DNA of 64,000 bases from an uncultured Roseovarius sp. (GCF_947259555.1 NZ_CAMYMD010000012.1:31160-95159), one strand, 5' to 3'. Shown: positions 28,853 to 39,468, numbered from the stretch's first letter. Numbers and translations are program-made. Notes: generated by a model not told the origin, from the sequence alone.

Positions 28853-29530
28853 ATGTGCGGGCGTTTCGTCATCACCCTGCCCCAAGACGCCATGGCGCGT
28901 CTTTTTGGGGCCGCCCCCGACAATGACCTGCCCGGCGCACCCGATTACAACGTGTGCCCCACAACGCGCATCGCGGTCGTGCGGCAGGGTCCAAACGGCC
29001 AGAGGCGGCTCTCGGCGCTCCGCTGGGGCTTCTTGCCAAGCTGGTATGACACGCCCACCGATGGGCCGCTCCTGATCAACGCCCGAGCCGAGACCATCGC
29101 CGACAAACCGGCCTTTCGCGAGGCCGCACGCAGCCGGCGCTGCCTGATCCCCGCCACAGGCTTTTACGAATGGACCCGTGACGCGGACACCCGCCTGCCG
29201 TGGTTCATCCAGAGGCGGGACGGTGCGCCTCTGGCACTGGCCGGGATATGGCAGAGCTGGACGCGCGGGCCCGACACCCTTGAGACATGCGCAATCGTCA
29301 CCTGCGCCGCAAACGAGACCATGAGCCGCCTGCACCACCGCATGCCGGTCATTCTCGACAGCGATGACTGGCCGCTATGGCTCGGAGAAGCCGGGCACGG
29401 CGCGGCGCGGCTGATGCGGCCCGCCTCCGAGGACATGCTTGAGATGTGGCGCGTCACGCCGCGCGTAAACTCCAACCGCGCCACCGGAGCCGACCTGATT
29501 GACCCCATCGACGGCGAGACAGGGGCCTGA
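28853..29530 (+). CDS. SOS response-associated peptidase / abasic-site processing protein (YedK/HMCES)
   Basis: The 225-residue product begins MCGRFVITLPQ; after Met removal Cys 2 becomes the N-terminal nucleophile that crosslinks to abasic sites in single-stranded DNA. The other catalytic elements are INARAET (Asn and Arg), ATGFYEW (Glu) and LHHRMPVIL (His), all intact. ATG 28853 is fixed by the need for Cys at position 2. The gene follows the acyltransferase stop by 8 bases. The protein protects stalled replication forks and is normally cytosolic. Confidence 0.95.
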   Translation: MCGRFVITLPQDAMARLFGAAPDNDLPGAPDYNVCPTTRIAVVRQGPNGQRRLSALRWGFLPSWYDTPTDGPLLINARAETIADKPAFREAARSRRCLIPATGFYEWTRDADTRLPWFIQRRDGAPLALAGIWQSWTRGPDTLETCAIVTCAANETMSRLHHRMPVILDSDDWPLWLGEAGHGAARLMRPASEDMLEMWRVTPRVNSNRATGADLIDPIDGETGA

Positions 29531-29635
29531 GGGGCTTCTTTGATGCCGCCCCCCTTTTCTAACCCCATGCAAAGGATATATAGAGCCGTTGAACAGAGCC
29601 CAGCCCCGTGACACACATTCGACAGCGCGAGACAG

Positions 29636-29974
29636 ATGATCAAGCATCCGATTCACATGACCGGGCATGACGAGGACGCGGACGACCCGTCGGTCGTGGT
29701 CGCCACCAAGCCCAAGACCAAGCGCCCGCCGCTCTACAAGGTCCTTCTGCTCAATGACGATTATACCCCGATGGAGTTCGTGGTGGCCGTTCTTGAACGG
29801 TTTTTCGGGATGTCCCATGCGCAGGCGTTTGAAATCATGTTGACCGTGCACAAGAAAGGTGTCGCCGTCGTGGGTGTATTCAGCCACGAAATCGCCGAGA
29901 CCAAGGTCGCGCAGGTGATGGATTTTGCTCGCCGTCATCAACACCCGCTGCAATGCACCATGGAAAAAGAATAA
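29636..29974 (+). CDS. clpS: ClpS adaptor of the ClpAP protease
   Basis: ClpS delivers N-degron substrates to ClpAP. The 112-residue product has a flexible Asp-rich N-terminus and the core [40 protein letters not shown] and [20 protein letters not shown]. The [11 protein letters not shown] residues and the Met/His positions of the N-degron pocket are conserved. ATG 29636 lacks a good ribosome site; ATG 29657 (MTGHDED) is an alternative. The methyltransferase gene starts 1 base after its stop. The ~105 bases upstream hold no gene. Confidence 0.95.
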   Translation: MIKHPIHMTGHDEDADDPSVVVATKPKTKRPPLYKVLLLNDDYTPMEFVVAVLERFFGMSHAQAFEIMLTVHKKGVAVVGVFSHEIAETKVAQVMDFARRHQHPLQCTMEKE

Positions 29975-29975
29975 T

Positions 29976-30983
29976 TTGGCCACCGCAGCGCGCCTGACCC
30001 ATGCCATTGCCGAACGCGCCGTGACGCTGCCCGGGACAGGCCGCATTGCCGTGTTCGCGCCACGCGCCGAAACCGATCTTTCAGCCCTGCCAAAAGAGCG
30101 CGTTCAGGTCTTGACCACGTTCAAGCCGGATCACGATCATTTCGCGTCACTGGGGTATGACTGTGCCGTTGCCCCCGAAGGCCGCTATGCGGCCGCTATC
30201 GTGTGTTTGCCCCGCGCCAAGGCCCTGACACGCGCCACGCTCGCCTTGGCGGCGTCAGTGACGGACGGGCCTGTGATTGTCGACGGCGCCAAGACCGACG
30301 GGATCGAATCGATCCTGCGCGATTGCCGCCGTCGCATGACGGTCGGCACACCGATGTCCAAGGCGCATGGCAAGGTCTTTGCCATAGAGGCCGGCACGGA
30401 CCTGACCGATTGGGCCACCTCAGAGCCGCGGACCATCGAAGGCGGCTACATGACGGCACCCGGCGTCTTTTCCGCCGATGCAATTGATCCGGCCTCGGAC
30501 ATGCTCGCCCGCAATCTGCCACCCAAGCTGGGCGCGCATGTCGTAGATCTGGGCGCAGGCTGGGGCTATCTCTCCGCCAATGCCCTGACACGCGCAAGCA
30601 TCGAGCAGATTGATCTGGTCGAGGCCGATCATGCCGCGCTCGCCTGCGCGCGGACCAATGTCACCGACCCGCGCGCCCGGTTTCACTGGGCGGATGCCAC
30701 CCGCTGGCAGGGCGAGGCCCGCGCCGACAGCATCATAATGAACCCGCCATTTCACGAGAGCCGCAGCGCCGACCCCGATCTTGGCCGTGGCTTCATCCGG
30801 GCCGCGGCAGGCATGCTCAAACCTTCGGGGGCGCTCTGGATGGTGGCCAATCGCCACCTGCCCTACGAGACAACGCTCGCGGAGTGCTTTGCCTCGGTCT
30901 CGGAGGTCGCGGGCGACACGAAGTTCAAGATTCTTCACGCAACGCGCCCGGCTCGTCAGCTTCGGCAGAATCGCCTAGACTGA
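29976..30983 (+). CDS. RsmC-like class I SAM methyltransferase
   Basis: The 335-residue product resembles RsmC, which methylates G1207 of 16S rRNA at N2. The N-terminal half is a degenerate methyltransferase-like domain and the C-terminal half carries VVDLGAGWGYLSANAL (SAM-binding), an acidic strand end in IDLVEADHAAL, and IIMNPPFHES, the NPPF motif of N-methyltransferases. The only start compatible with clpS is TTG 29976 (or an upstream TTG inside clpS), which is unusual. It is coupled to clpS with a 1-base gap; no functional link is known. Confidence 0.85.
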   Translation: MATAARLTHAIAERAVTLPGTGRIAVFAPRAETDLSALPKERVQVLTTFKPDHDHFASLGYDCAVAPEGRYAAAIVCLPRAKALTRATLALAASVTDGPVIVDGAKTDGIESILRDCRRRMTVGTPMSKAHGKVFAIEAGTDLTDWATSEPRTIEGGYMTAPGVFSADAIDPASDMLARNLPPKLGAHVVDLGAGWGYLSANALTRASIEQIDLVEADHAALACARTNVTDPRARFHWADATRWQGEARADSIIMNPPFHESRSADPDLGRGFIRAAAGMLKPSGALWMVANRHLPYETTLAECFASVSEVAGDTKFKILHATRPARQLRQNRLD

Positions 30984-31013
30984 GCGACGCAGATACAACC
31001 TGAAAGGCCAATC

Positions 31014-31814
31014 ATGTCATTCTCGATCTCTGGCAAGACCGCCATCGTCACCGGCGGTGCCAATGGTGTCGGCCTCGCCATCGGGCGCCATTTTGTCGAC
31101 AAGGGCGCGAATGTCGTCTTTGCGGATATGGACGAGGCGCGACTGATCAAGGAATTGGGCGAGAATGACGACAACAGCAACATCCGTTACTTCGCCGGCG
31201 ATTTGCGCGAAAAGCTGACCCAAGCCAATCTGCTCTCGGCCACGATCGACGCCTTCGAGCAGGTCGATATCCTCGTCAATGCGTGCCGTCAGGTGGTGCC
31301 CTCTGACCCTTTGAATCCGGATGACGACGCTGTTGAAATGCTCTTGCAGCAAAATCTTCTGACGTCGCTTCGGATGAGCCAGCAGGTCGCCAAGCGCATG
31401 ATCAAGCAATCCGGCGATCAGACCGAAGGTGTGGCCGGCACCATCGTAAACCTGTCGTCCATCGCCGCGCGCCGCACCCATCCCGACCTCATGGCCTATT
31501 CGATCTCCTCCGCCGCGCTCGACCAGATGACCCGTAGCCTCGCCGTGGCCCTCGCGCCGCATCGCATCCGGGTCAATGCCGTGGCCTTCGGATCGGTCAT
31601 GAGCGCCTCACTCAAGGAAACACTGCGCGAGCACAAGGATTACCGCGAGGATATCGAATGCCACACGCCGCTTGGGCGGATCGCCTCGGCAACAGAGCTG
31701 GCAGAGGCGGTGCAATATCTCTCCTGTGACGGCTCCAGCTTCATGACCGGGCAGATCATGACCATGGATGGCGGTCGCACCCTGCTTGATCCCGTGGCCG
31801 CGCCCGCGCATTAA
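31014..31814 (+). CDS. SDR-family protein lacking the catalytic lysine
   Basis: The product is a 266-residue short-chain dehydrogenase/reductase by fold: TGGANGVGLAIG (dinucleotide-binding), an Asp ending the second strand (FADMDEA), NLSSIAA (catalytic Ser), AYSISSAAL, and a C-terminal GQIMTMDGG. In place of the YxxxK motif it has Tyr 162 followed by Ser 166 (codon TCC), and the usual NNAG is VNACRQ. Ordinary hydride-transfer chemistry would be impaired. The gene precedes hemF by 28 bases and may be co-transcribed with it. Its substrate is unknown; it may be a non-enzymatic or altered SDR. Confidence 0.88.
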   Translation: MSFSISGKTAIVTGGANGVGLAIGRHFVDKGANVVFADMDEARLIKELGENDDNSNIRYFAGDLREKLTQANLLSATIDAFEQVDILVNACRQVVPSDPLNPDDDAVEMLLQQNLLTSLRMSQQVAKRMIKQSGDQTEGVAGTIVNLSSIAARRTHPDLMAYSISSAALDQMTRSLAVALAPHRIRVNAVAFGSVMSASLKETLREHKDYREDIECHTPLGRIASATELAEAVQYLSCDGSSFMTGQIMTMDGGRTLLDPVAAPAH

Positions 31815-31842
31815 TAGCCAAGCCGCTGCACAGGAATGACCG

Positions 31843-32733
31843 ATGAGTGAAGACTTTACCGAAAAGAAAGCCCGCGCCGCGGCGTGGTTCCGCCACTTGC
31901 GTGACGAGATCGTCGCCGCGTTCGAGGCGCTGGAAGACAACCACGCCAACGGCCCCATGTCAGATGCCGAACCGGGCCGGTTCGAGGTCACCAAGACCAG
32001 CCGCACCAGTGACGATGGTTCGGACGCAGGCGGCGGCCTGATGAGCGTGATGCGCGGCGGACGCGTGTTCGAAAAGGTCGGCGTCAACGTCTCCGAGGTC
32101 TACGGCACGCTTGGCGAGGCCGCGCAAAAGGCGATGGCGGCGCGCGGCGTACCGGGTATGGACGACGACCCGCGCTTCTGGGCCTCCGGCATCAGCCTTG
32201 TGGCGCATATGCAAAACCCGCATTGCCCCGCCGTACACATGAACACCCGGATGTTCTGGACACCCGGCGCGTGGTGGTTCGGCGGCGGCTCCGATCTCAA
32301 CCCGTGCATTGAATATGCCGAGGACACCGCGCATTTTCACGCTCAGCAAGAGGCGCATCTCGCCCCGCATGGCGAGGATCTTTACGCGCGCCTCAAGGAC
32401 TGGGCGGACGAATATTTCTATATCCCGCACCGCCACCGGGCGCGCGGCGTGGGCGGCATATTCATGGATGACCGCAACACTGGCGATTGGGAGGCGGATT
32501 TCGCGCTGACCCAGGACATCGGGCGCGCATTCCTGCCGGCCTATGTCCCCCTCATTGAAAAGCGCCGCTCACAGGAATGGTCAGAGGCCGACAAGGACGC
32601 GCAGCTTGTGCATCGCGGTCTCTACGCCGAATACAATCTGGTTTATGATCGGGGCACCAAGTTTGGCCTTGCCACCGGGCATGATGCCAATGCCGTCCTG
32701 ATGAGCCTGCCGCCCATGGCAAAATGGGTGTGA
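31843..32733 (+). CDS. hemF: Oxygen-dependent coproporphyrinogen III oxidase
   Basis: HemF converts coproporphyrinogen III to protoporphyrinogen IX using O2, in haem (and, where present, bacteriochlorophyll) synthesis. The 296-residue product has the family signatures GGGLMSVMRGGRVFEKVGVN, NPHCPAVHMNTRMF, WWFGGGSDLNP, the CDxYFYIPHR-like ADEYFYIPHRHRARGVGG and LVYDRGTKFGL. Length and motifs are complete. An FNR-type palindrome lies 28 bases after the stop. An oxygen-dependent HemF implies aerobic life; an anaerobic HemN is not in the window. Confidence 0.97.
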   Translation: MSEDFTEKKARAAAWFRHLRDEIVAAFEALEDNHANGPMSDAEPGRFEVTKTSRTSDDGSDAGGGLMSVMRGGRVFEKVGVNVSEVYGTLGEAAQKAMAARGVPGMDDDPRFWASGISLVAHMQNPHCPAVHMNTRMFWTPGAWWFGGGSDLNPCIEYAEDTAHFHAQQEAHLAPHGEDLYARLKDWADEYFYIPHRHRARGVGGIFMDDRNTGDWEADFALTQDIGRAFLPAYVPLIEKRRSQEWSEADKDAQLVHRGLYAEYNLVYDRGTKFGLATGHDANAVLMSLPPMAKWV

Positions 32734-32760
32734 ACAACGGCCAACGGCGCGAAGATTTCG

Positions 32761-32776
32761 CTTGATGCGCATCAAG
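32761..32776. promoter_or_regulatory. Perfect FNR/FnrL-type palindrome between hemF and tRNA-Gly
   Basis: The 16-base sequence CTTGATGCGCATCAAG is a perfect palindrome and contains an exact FNR box TTGAT-N4-ATCAA. It lies 27 bases after the hemF stop and 25 bases before the tRNA-Gly gene. No protein gene starts nearby on either strand, so the only obvious rightward target is the tRNA. Confidence 0.6.
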
Positions 32777-32801
32777 CGGCAGTGCTATCCAGAGCGCCGC
32801 G

Positions 32802-32875
32802 GCGGGTATGGTGAAAAGGTATCACGAAAGCTTCCCAAGCTTCAGTTACGGGTTCGATTCCCGTTACCCGCTCCA
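32802..32875 (+). tRNA. tRNA-Gly(CCC)
   Basis: The 74-base gene folds as a cloverleaf. The acceptor stem GCGGGTA pairs with TACCCGC, the D arm is GTG-AAAAGGTAT-CAC, the anticodon loop TTCCCAA gives anticodon CCC (reads GGG), and the T arm is ACGGG-TTCGATT-CCCGT. The discriminator base is T and CCA is encoded (32873-32875). The first anticodon-stem pair is an A-C mismatch. Its 3' end faces the convergent pyrF end 16 bases away. Confidence 0.93.
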
Positions 32876-32891
32876 GGGCTTTTTCGCGAAA

Positions 32892-33584
32892 TCAGGTGCG
32901 CAGCTCCGCAAGGATCGCGTCCGCTGCGGCGCGCGGAGCATCCGCCGCCCAGATCGGCCGCCCGACGACAATGTGATCCGCCCCGTCGGCAATGGCCTGA
33001 GCCGGGGTCGCCACCCGCTTTTGATCACCCAATGCGCTGCCCGCAGGCCGCACGCCGGGCGTGACAATCAACCGGCCCGTGGCCTCGGGCAAGGCCCGGA
33101 TCATTGCGGCCTCCTGAGGGCTGGCAATCACGCCATCGGCCCCGGCCTCAAAGGCGCGCCCCGCGCGCTCGGCCACCAGATCGGGCAGATCTCCCGGCTT
33201 GATGAGACCGGCATCCAGATCGGCACGGTCGAGCGAAGTGAGGATCGTCACGGCAAGAATCTTGAGCGGCTTGCCCGCCGCCCCCTCCTTGGCGGCACGC
33301 ACCACATGCGGGTCGCCATGCACGGTCAGGAAATCGAGATCGAATTGCGCCAGCCCGCGCACTGCGTTCTCGATGGTCGCCCCGATATCAAACAGCTTCA
33401 TATCGAGGAAAATGCGCTTGCCATGCTCTGATTTCAGCTCGTTGGCCAGCGCCAGACCGCCCCCCGTGAGCATCCCGAGACCAATCTTGTAAAAGCCTAC
33501 AGCATCCCCCAGTTGCTCTGCCAGCGAGAGCCCTTCGAGCGCGTTCGGCACATCGAGCGCCACGATCAAGCGGTCATCGGTCAT
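32892..33584 (-). CDS. pyrF: Orotidine 5'-phosphate decarboxylase
   Basis: PyrF decarboxylates OMP to UMP, the last step of pyrimidine synthesis. The 230-residue product is a TIM barrel with LIVALDVPNALEG, FYKIGLGML, the catalytic core IFLDMKLFDIGATIENAV (Asp-x-Lys-xx-Asp tetrad), VTPGVRP (phosphate) and HIVVGRPIWAADAP. An AAGGAGAGC ribosome site precedes ATG 33584. It is a single gene, with its promoter in the 424-base region shared with clpB. Confidence 0.97.
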   Translation of the reverse strand: MTDDRLIVALDVPNALEGLSLAEQLGDAVGFYKIGLGMLTGGGLALANELKSEHGKRIFLDMKLFDIGATIENAVRGLAQFDLDFLTVHGDPHVVRAAKEGAAGKPLKILAVTILTSLDRADLDAGLIKPGDLPDLVAERAGRAFEAGADGVIASPQEAAMIRALPEATGRLIVTPGVRPAGSALGDQKRVATPAQAIADGADHIVVGRPIWAADAPRAAADAILAELRT

Positions 33585-33900
33585 AGCGGCGCTCTCCTTG
33601 TGTCAGGTCTCGCGCCCTTGTTGCGGCAGCACTGCCGCACGTCAAGCCTACCTGTGCAATTCGTCAAACGCCGTGTCCGCCGCAGCGTCGCGGCGCAGGT
33701 CTTCCACTCTGATTCTCAAGATATGCATCACTGTTACCCCATTCGATCATTACACTGTCAACGGATAGCGCCATCGACATTTTACATGCGTATGCCTAAG
33801 CCACCTGCGCGGCGAAATAAGGGGGGAAGATCCTGCGCCCCTTCCCTGCAAGCGCCGGGAGCTTTGGACCATGCCGCACAGCGTTTCCTGCCGCCTCCGT
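33585..33900. other. Intergenic region between divergent pyrF and clpB
   Basis: No convincing gene is present; open frames here have no ribosome site or protein-like composition. The pyrF ribosome site lies at its left end. A tight inverted repeat, TGCGGCA-GCAC-TGCCGCA (about 33622-33639), sits 38-55 bases upstream of the pyrF start and could be an operator or mRNA hairpin. The rest is unremarkable until the clpB heat-shock promoter. Confidence 0.5.
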
Positions 33901-33931
33901 CTTGAACCTCACGTCGGCGTTACCCATTTAT
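33901..33931 (+). promoter_or_regulatory. RpoH (sigma-32) heat-shock promoter of clpB
   Basis: The -35 element CTTGAAC (33901-33907), a 15-base spacer and the -10 element CCCATTTAT (33923-33931) closely match the sigma-32 consensus CTTGAAA-N13-15-CCCCATNTA. Transcription would start near 33938, leaving a leader of about 70 bases before clpB. A promoter of this kind is expected for clpB, so the match and the position support each other. Confidence 0.85.
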
Positions 33932-34008
33932 CACTCAAGGTTCCCGACCGCCGCATGCCTATCTCAGGGTGCGCGACCGGGGTAACGCTTGTAAAAAGGA
34001 GAACGCCC

Positions 34009-36627
<2,619 letters not shown>

Positions 36628-36632
36628 ATATC

Positions 36633-36666
36633 AAAGCGCCCCCTGACATGCTCAGGGGGCGCTTTT
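36633..36666 (+). terminator. Intrinsic terminator of clpB
   Basis: A perfect 14-base stem (AAAGCGCCCCCTGA / TCAGGGGGCGCTTT) with a 5-base loop ends in a four-T run, starting 5 bases after the clpB stop. The A-rich 5' side means it could also act on leftward transcripts. Confidence 0.9.
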
Positions 36667-36742
36667 GGTCCGGGCCGAAAATTGGGGGCCTCGCTAGGGC
36701 ACTTGCGCACCATCGCCAATGACCGCGTCAGGCCACCCCCCA

Positions 36743-37588
36743 TTACCGCCCATGACTGCGATCATAGCCGTTGCGCGCCGGGCTTTGCCAGCCGCGCAAC
36801 GCCCCCTCCACAGGCCGAAACACCTCGACCATCAGCGGATAGCAGGCGGCGGAATCGCTGGTATGTTCCGCCGAACAATCCCCACCCGGGCACGCACTCA
36901 ACGCCCCCAGCAGGTCGATCTCGGCAAGGAACTCCAGATAATCGCCGGGCCGCACCGGGCTCGCCTTCATGAAATACTGCCCGGTGTCGCGGGTGAACCC
37001 GGTGCACATGAAGACGTTGAGCACGTCATGCACATGCCCCTCCGCCTCGGGCAGCGACAGGCCCAACTCATCCGCCACCGCGCGCGTCAGGTTGGAATGG
37101 CAGCAATGGTGATACTGCACCCCCGACAAGAGGTTGCCGGTATAGGGATCGCAGCGCGTGCCGATCACGTCATGCACCGAGCCGCCGAACGCGTCGATCC
37201 CGTACCATTCCAGCGTATCCTCCACGATCGTCGCCATCGGGCGCAGATGCGGAAACGACGACCACAGCCGCTCGCCCCGCGTCACATGGGTGCCATGCAG
37301 CGCCCGCGTCTTGCCGGAATAGAACCGCTCCGACAGGTCATGCGCATTCCACAGGTTAAGGTCGCCGACCTGCGGCCCCTCGATGCTGCTGATCCGGAAA
37401 AACTCGCCCGCGCCCACGCGAAAACAGGCCGCCTCGCGCGGCGGCACCACTACCTCGGCCACCTTCTCCGCCCCCTCGCGCGCCGCCGCATAAAGCGCCA
37501 GATCGGGCACCGGCAGCGTCTCGTTGGGATAACAGATCACAGGGGCCACGGCGCGGCGGTCGGCGGCATCGGCGGGGGCTTGGCTCAT
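36743..37588 (-). CDS. DUF1989 urea carboxylase-associated family protein
   Basis: The 281-residue product matches the DUF1989/urea-carboxylase-associated (UAAP) family: FRVGAGEFFRISSIEGPQVG, DLNLWNAHDLSERFYSGKTR, TLEWYGIDAFGGSVHDVIG, HCCHSNLTRAV, and VHDVLNVFMCTGFTRDTGQ. Several conserved Cys and His suggest a metal site. Start ATG 37588 follows AAGAGGA. Such proteins usually sit beside urea carboxylase or amino-group metabolism; here the neighbours are instead a zinc-ribbon membrane peptide and an AhpD-like protein. Its biochemical role is unknown. Confidence 0.87.
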   Translation of the reverse strand: MSQAPADAADRRAVAPVICYPNETLPVPDLALYAAAREGAEKVAEVVVPPREAACFRVGAGEFFRISSIEGPQVGDLNLWNAHDLSERFYSGKTRALHGTHVTRGERLWSSFPHLRPMATIVEDTLEWYGIDAFGGSVHDVIGTRCDPYTGNLLSGVQYHHCCHSNLTRAVADELGLSLPEAEGHVHDVLNVFMCTGFTRDTGQYFMKASPVRPGDYLEFLAEIDLLGALSACPGGDCSAEHTSDSAACYPLMVEVFRPVEGALRGWQSPARNGYDRSHGR

Positions 37589-37592
37589 GGCA

Positions 37593-37802
37593 TCACGTCC
37601 TCTTGCGGCGGGGGTCGTGGCAGACCTTCGGCGCGGTCCCGTCGGATGTAAAGACCTCAGCGCCACAGGCCACGCAATGCCAGCGCCGCCGCAGATCGCA
37701 GCCGCTCACCCGGTATTCGCGCCACCTGCAATGCCGCGTCGCGCGGTTGGAAAAGATCAGCACGAGGACAAAGGCAACGATCAGCCCGACGACAACGATC
37801 AC
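37593..37802 (-). CDS. Small membrane protein with zinc-ribbon-like tail
   Basis: The 69-residue product has one N-terminal membrane helix (MIVVVGLIVAFVLVLIFSN), then a cytosolic tail with four Cys spaced as in a zinc-ribbon (HCRW, SGCD, HCVACGAE, KVCHDP). Translation starts at GTG 37802, 5 bases after the preceding gene's stop, and it ends 4 bases before the DUF1989 gene. The tight packing makes it a real gene of this operon. The function is unknown; metal binding is inferred from the Cys pattern. Confidence 0.72.
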   Translation of the reverse strand: MIVVVGLIVAFVLVLIFSNRATRHCRWREYRVSGCDLRRRWHCVACGAEVFTSDGTAPKVCHDPRRKRT

Positions 37803-37807
37803 GCGCC

Positions 37808-38383
37808 CTACCCCCTGGCCAGCGCGTCTATCATGTCACCGAACTGGCTGTAGCTGCGTGCCTGTTCCTCCGGCGAGGATCCCGCCGCCGGATGCCCCTC
37901 GGGCGCATCGGCATAATCGAAATTCACCCCGGTCCCCTCGATGATCCGGTTCATCATGTTAAACAGCGCACAGACCTGCACCGCCTCGTAGAGCGCGCCC
38001 TCCGACCAGCCCGCATCATAAACCGCCTGCGCGTCCCGCTCCACCAGCTTGCTCGGCAGGGTGTTGAGCTTGGCCACATAGGCCAGCACCGGGCGCAGCC
38101 TGTCGTCCACCGGCGCGCTCTCCACATCGTCGATCAGCGCATCTATCAGCGCGCCATCGATCCCGAACACCTCGGCATAGGCGCGATGCGCCCCCGCGCA
38201 GAACGTGCAGGCATTGAGCGCCGAGACATAGGTCGCGATCAACTCCCGCTCGCCCACGCTCAGCTCGCCCTCGCTTCGCAAGATGCCATCGGTATATTCC
38301 AGCAACGGGCGCACATTGTCGGGGTAGCGCGCAAAGAGGTCCATCAGATGCGCGGGGTCGGGCAGGCTCGGCAATAGCGGCAT
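37808..38383 (-). CDS. AhpD-like peroxidase-related protein
   Basis: The 191-residue product belongs to the carboxymuconolactone decarboxylase/AhpD-like family. The redox motif is SALNACTFCAGAHRAYA, the C-x-x-C plus His of alkylhydroperoxidase-like proteins. Helices before and after (LSVGERELIATYVSAL, GWSEGALYEAVQVCALFNMMNR) fit the fold. It probably has peroxidase or thiol-oxidoreductase activity. It starts the three-gene leftward operon with the small membrane protein and the DUF1989 protein. Confidence 0.88.
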   Translation of the reverse strand: MPLLPSLPDPAHLMDLFARYPDNVRPLLEYTDGILRSEGELSVGERELIATYVSALNACTFCAGAHRAYAEVFGIDGALIDALIDDVESAPVDDRLRPVLAYVAKLNTLPSKLVERDAQAVYDAGWSEGALYEAVQVCALFNMMNRIIEGTGVNFDYADAPEGHPAAGSSPEEQARSYSQFGDMIDALARG

Positions 38384-38494
38384 ATCGGTGTCTCCTGTGT
38401 TGCGCGCGATCCTCCCGCAGCCCGGCCCAAAAGAAAACCCCCCGCCCCAACGGGCAGAGGGAACATTGCTGTGAGCGCAGGATACAGGCGTGTC

Positions 38495-38644
38495 TCAGCC
38501 GTCGTAATAGGCGTACATCTGCTCCAGCACGCTCAGGCTCGGCGCCTCGGGCCGGTTCGCCGGGGCCTCGGGGGTGTAATAGACCTCAACCCAATCAGGC
38601 AGCGCGGGGAACGGGATCACAGGTTTCTCGACCGGATAAGCCAT
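38495..38644 (-). CDS. Small 49-residue protein, unknown
   Basis: A short frame encodes MAYPVEKPVIPFPALPDWVE and ends in LSVLEQMYAYYDG. ATG 38644 is preceded by GGAGAAA at ideal spacing. The composition (Pro-, Tyr- and acidic-rich, few basic residues) is unlike a random frame in G+C-rich DNA, and the frame ends cleanly before the next gene's promoter region. A longer version from 38740 has an implausible N-terminus. No family is recognised. It lies alone between the ZIP transporter gene and the AhpD operon. Confidence 0.6.
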   Translation of the reverse strand: MAYPVEKPVIPFPALPDWVEVYYTPEAPANRPEAPSLSVLEQMYAYYDG

Positions 38645-38741
38645 TGCTTTTCTCCATTTTTCGGACAGGACAAAGGTAGTCCTCTGCGCTGCGGCGAAAA
38701 ACCGACAAACCTGCATGCTGGCCATGCAGGATTTGCACATC

Positions 38742-39449
38742 TCACCCGATCATGAGATCACCGGACAGGCCGAGCGTGAACCCCAGAACAGCCCCCAGGG
38801 CAGGTGACCATTTGCCCCCGTCATAAGAGCCGGGCGCGATATCCTGAAAGATCAGGTATAGAATACCACCCGCCGCGAACATCATGACGAACCCAAGCAC
38901 AGCCGGCATGTCCGACAAAAAGACAAATCCGATCCCGGCACATGCCGGACCAAGCAGCGCAAGGCTGGCAAATAGCGCGACGATCCTTATGCCCCTGACC
39001 GCGCCATCCCGCACGATGTCGCGGAACGCGGCAAATCCCTCCGGCACATTCTGCAAGAAGATCAGCCCGGCAAGAAGGATCGCGCGCTCGGTCTCTGCCG
39101 CAAGGATCGCTCCGATTGCCAGCGCCTCTGGCAAATAGTCAAGCAGCATGGCCAAGAGCTGCGCACCCCGACCACCGCCTGACTCGAGCCGCCGATCAAT
39201 AACATAAAACGTGGCTCCCCCGCCTGCAAAGGCGGCCAAGGCGACCGGCCCGGACAGGGCCTCACGGCCATGCGGCACAAGAACCAGGGCAATCGCGGCA
39301 AGAAGAGCACCGCCGCCAAATGCCATGATACCGTGTGTGACAGCACTCGGGAGTTGTCGGCACGTCGCGGATAACGCCAAGGCGGCACCGAGCGGCATGG
39401 CCGCGCCCGCCACAAGGGTCAGGAGCAGCGCGGACCAAATGTCACCCAT
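38742..39449 (-). CDS. ZIP-family divalent metal transporter
   Basis: The 235-residue inner-membrane protein has about eight hydrophobic segments. The ZIP metal path is visible in LLDYLPEALAIGAILA (membrane helix 4) and IFLQNVPEGFAAFRD (helix 5): the P-E pairs are typical, while the His of the classical HN/HE motifs is replaced (D-Y, N-V). It probably imports zinc or another divalent cation. It follows sdhB by only 19 bases but is likely independent of succinate metabolism. Confidence 0.85.
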   Translation of the reverse strand: MGDIWSALLLTLVAGAAMPLGAALALSATCRQLPSAVTHGIMAFGGGALLAAIALVLVPHGREALSGPVALAAFAGGGATFYVIDRRLESGGGRGAQLLAMLLDYLPEALAIGAILAAETERAILLAGLIFLQNVPEGFAAFRDIVRDGAVRGIRIVALFASLALLGPACAGIGFVFLSDMPAVLGFVMMFAAGGILYLIFQDIAPGSYDGGKWSPALGAVLGFTLGLSGDLMIG

Positions 39450-39468
39450 TGCAATGCTCTACTCCATA

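Noticed and set aside
27087..28853. 588-codon frame antisense to nitrile hydratase and the acyltransferase
   Set aside because: It spans two real genes on the other strand and has only low-complexity composition.
33513..33905. 130-codon frame between pyrF and clpB
   Set aside because: It runs antisense into pyrF, has no ribosome site, and crosses the heat-shock promoter region.
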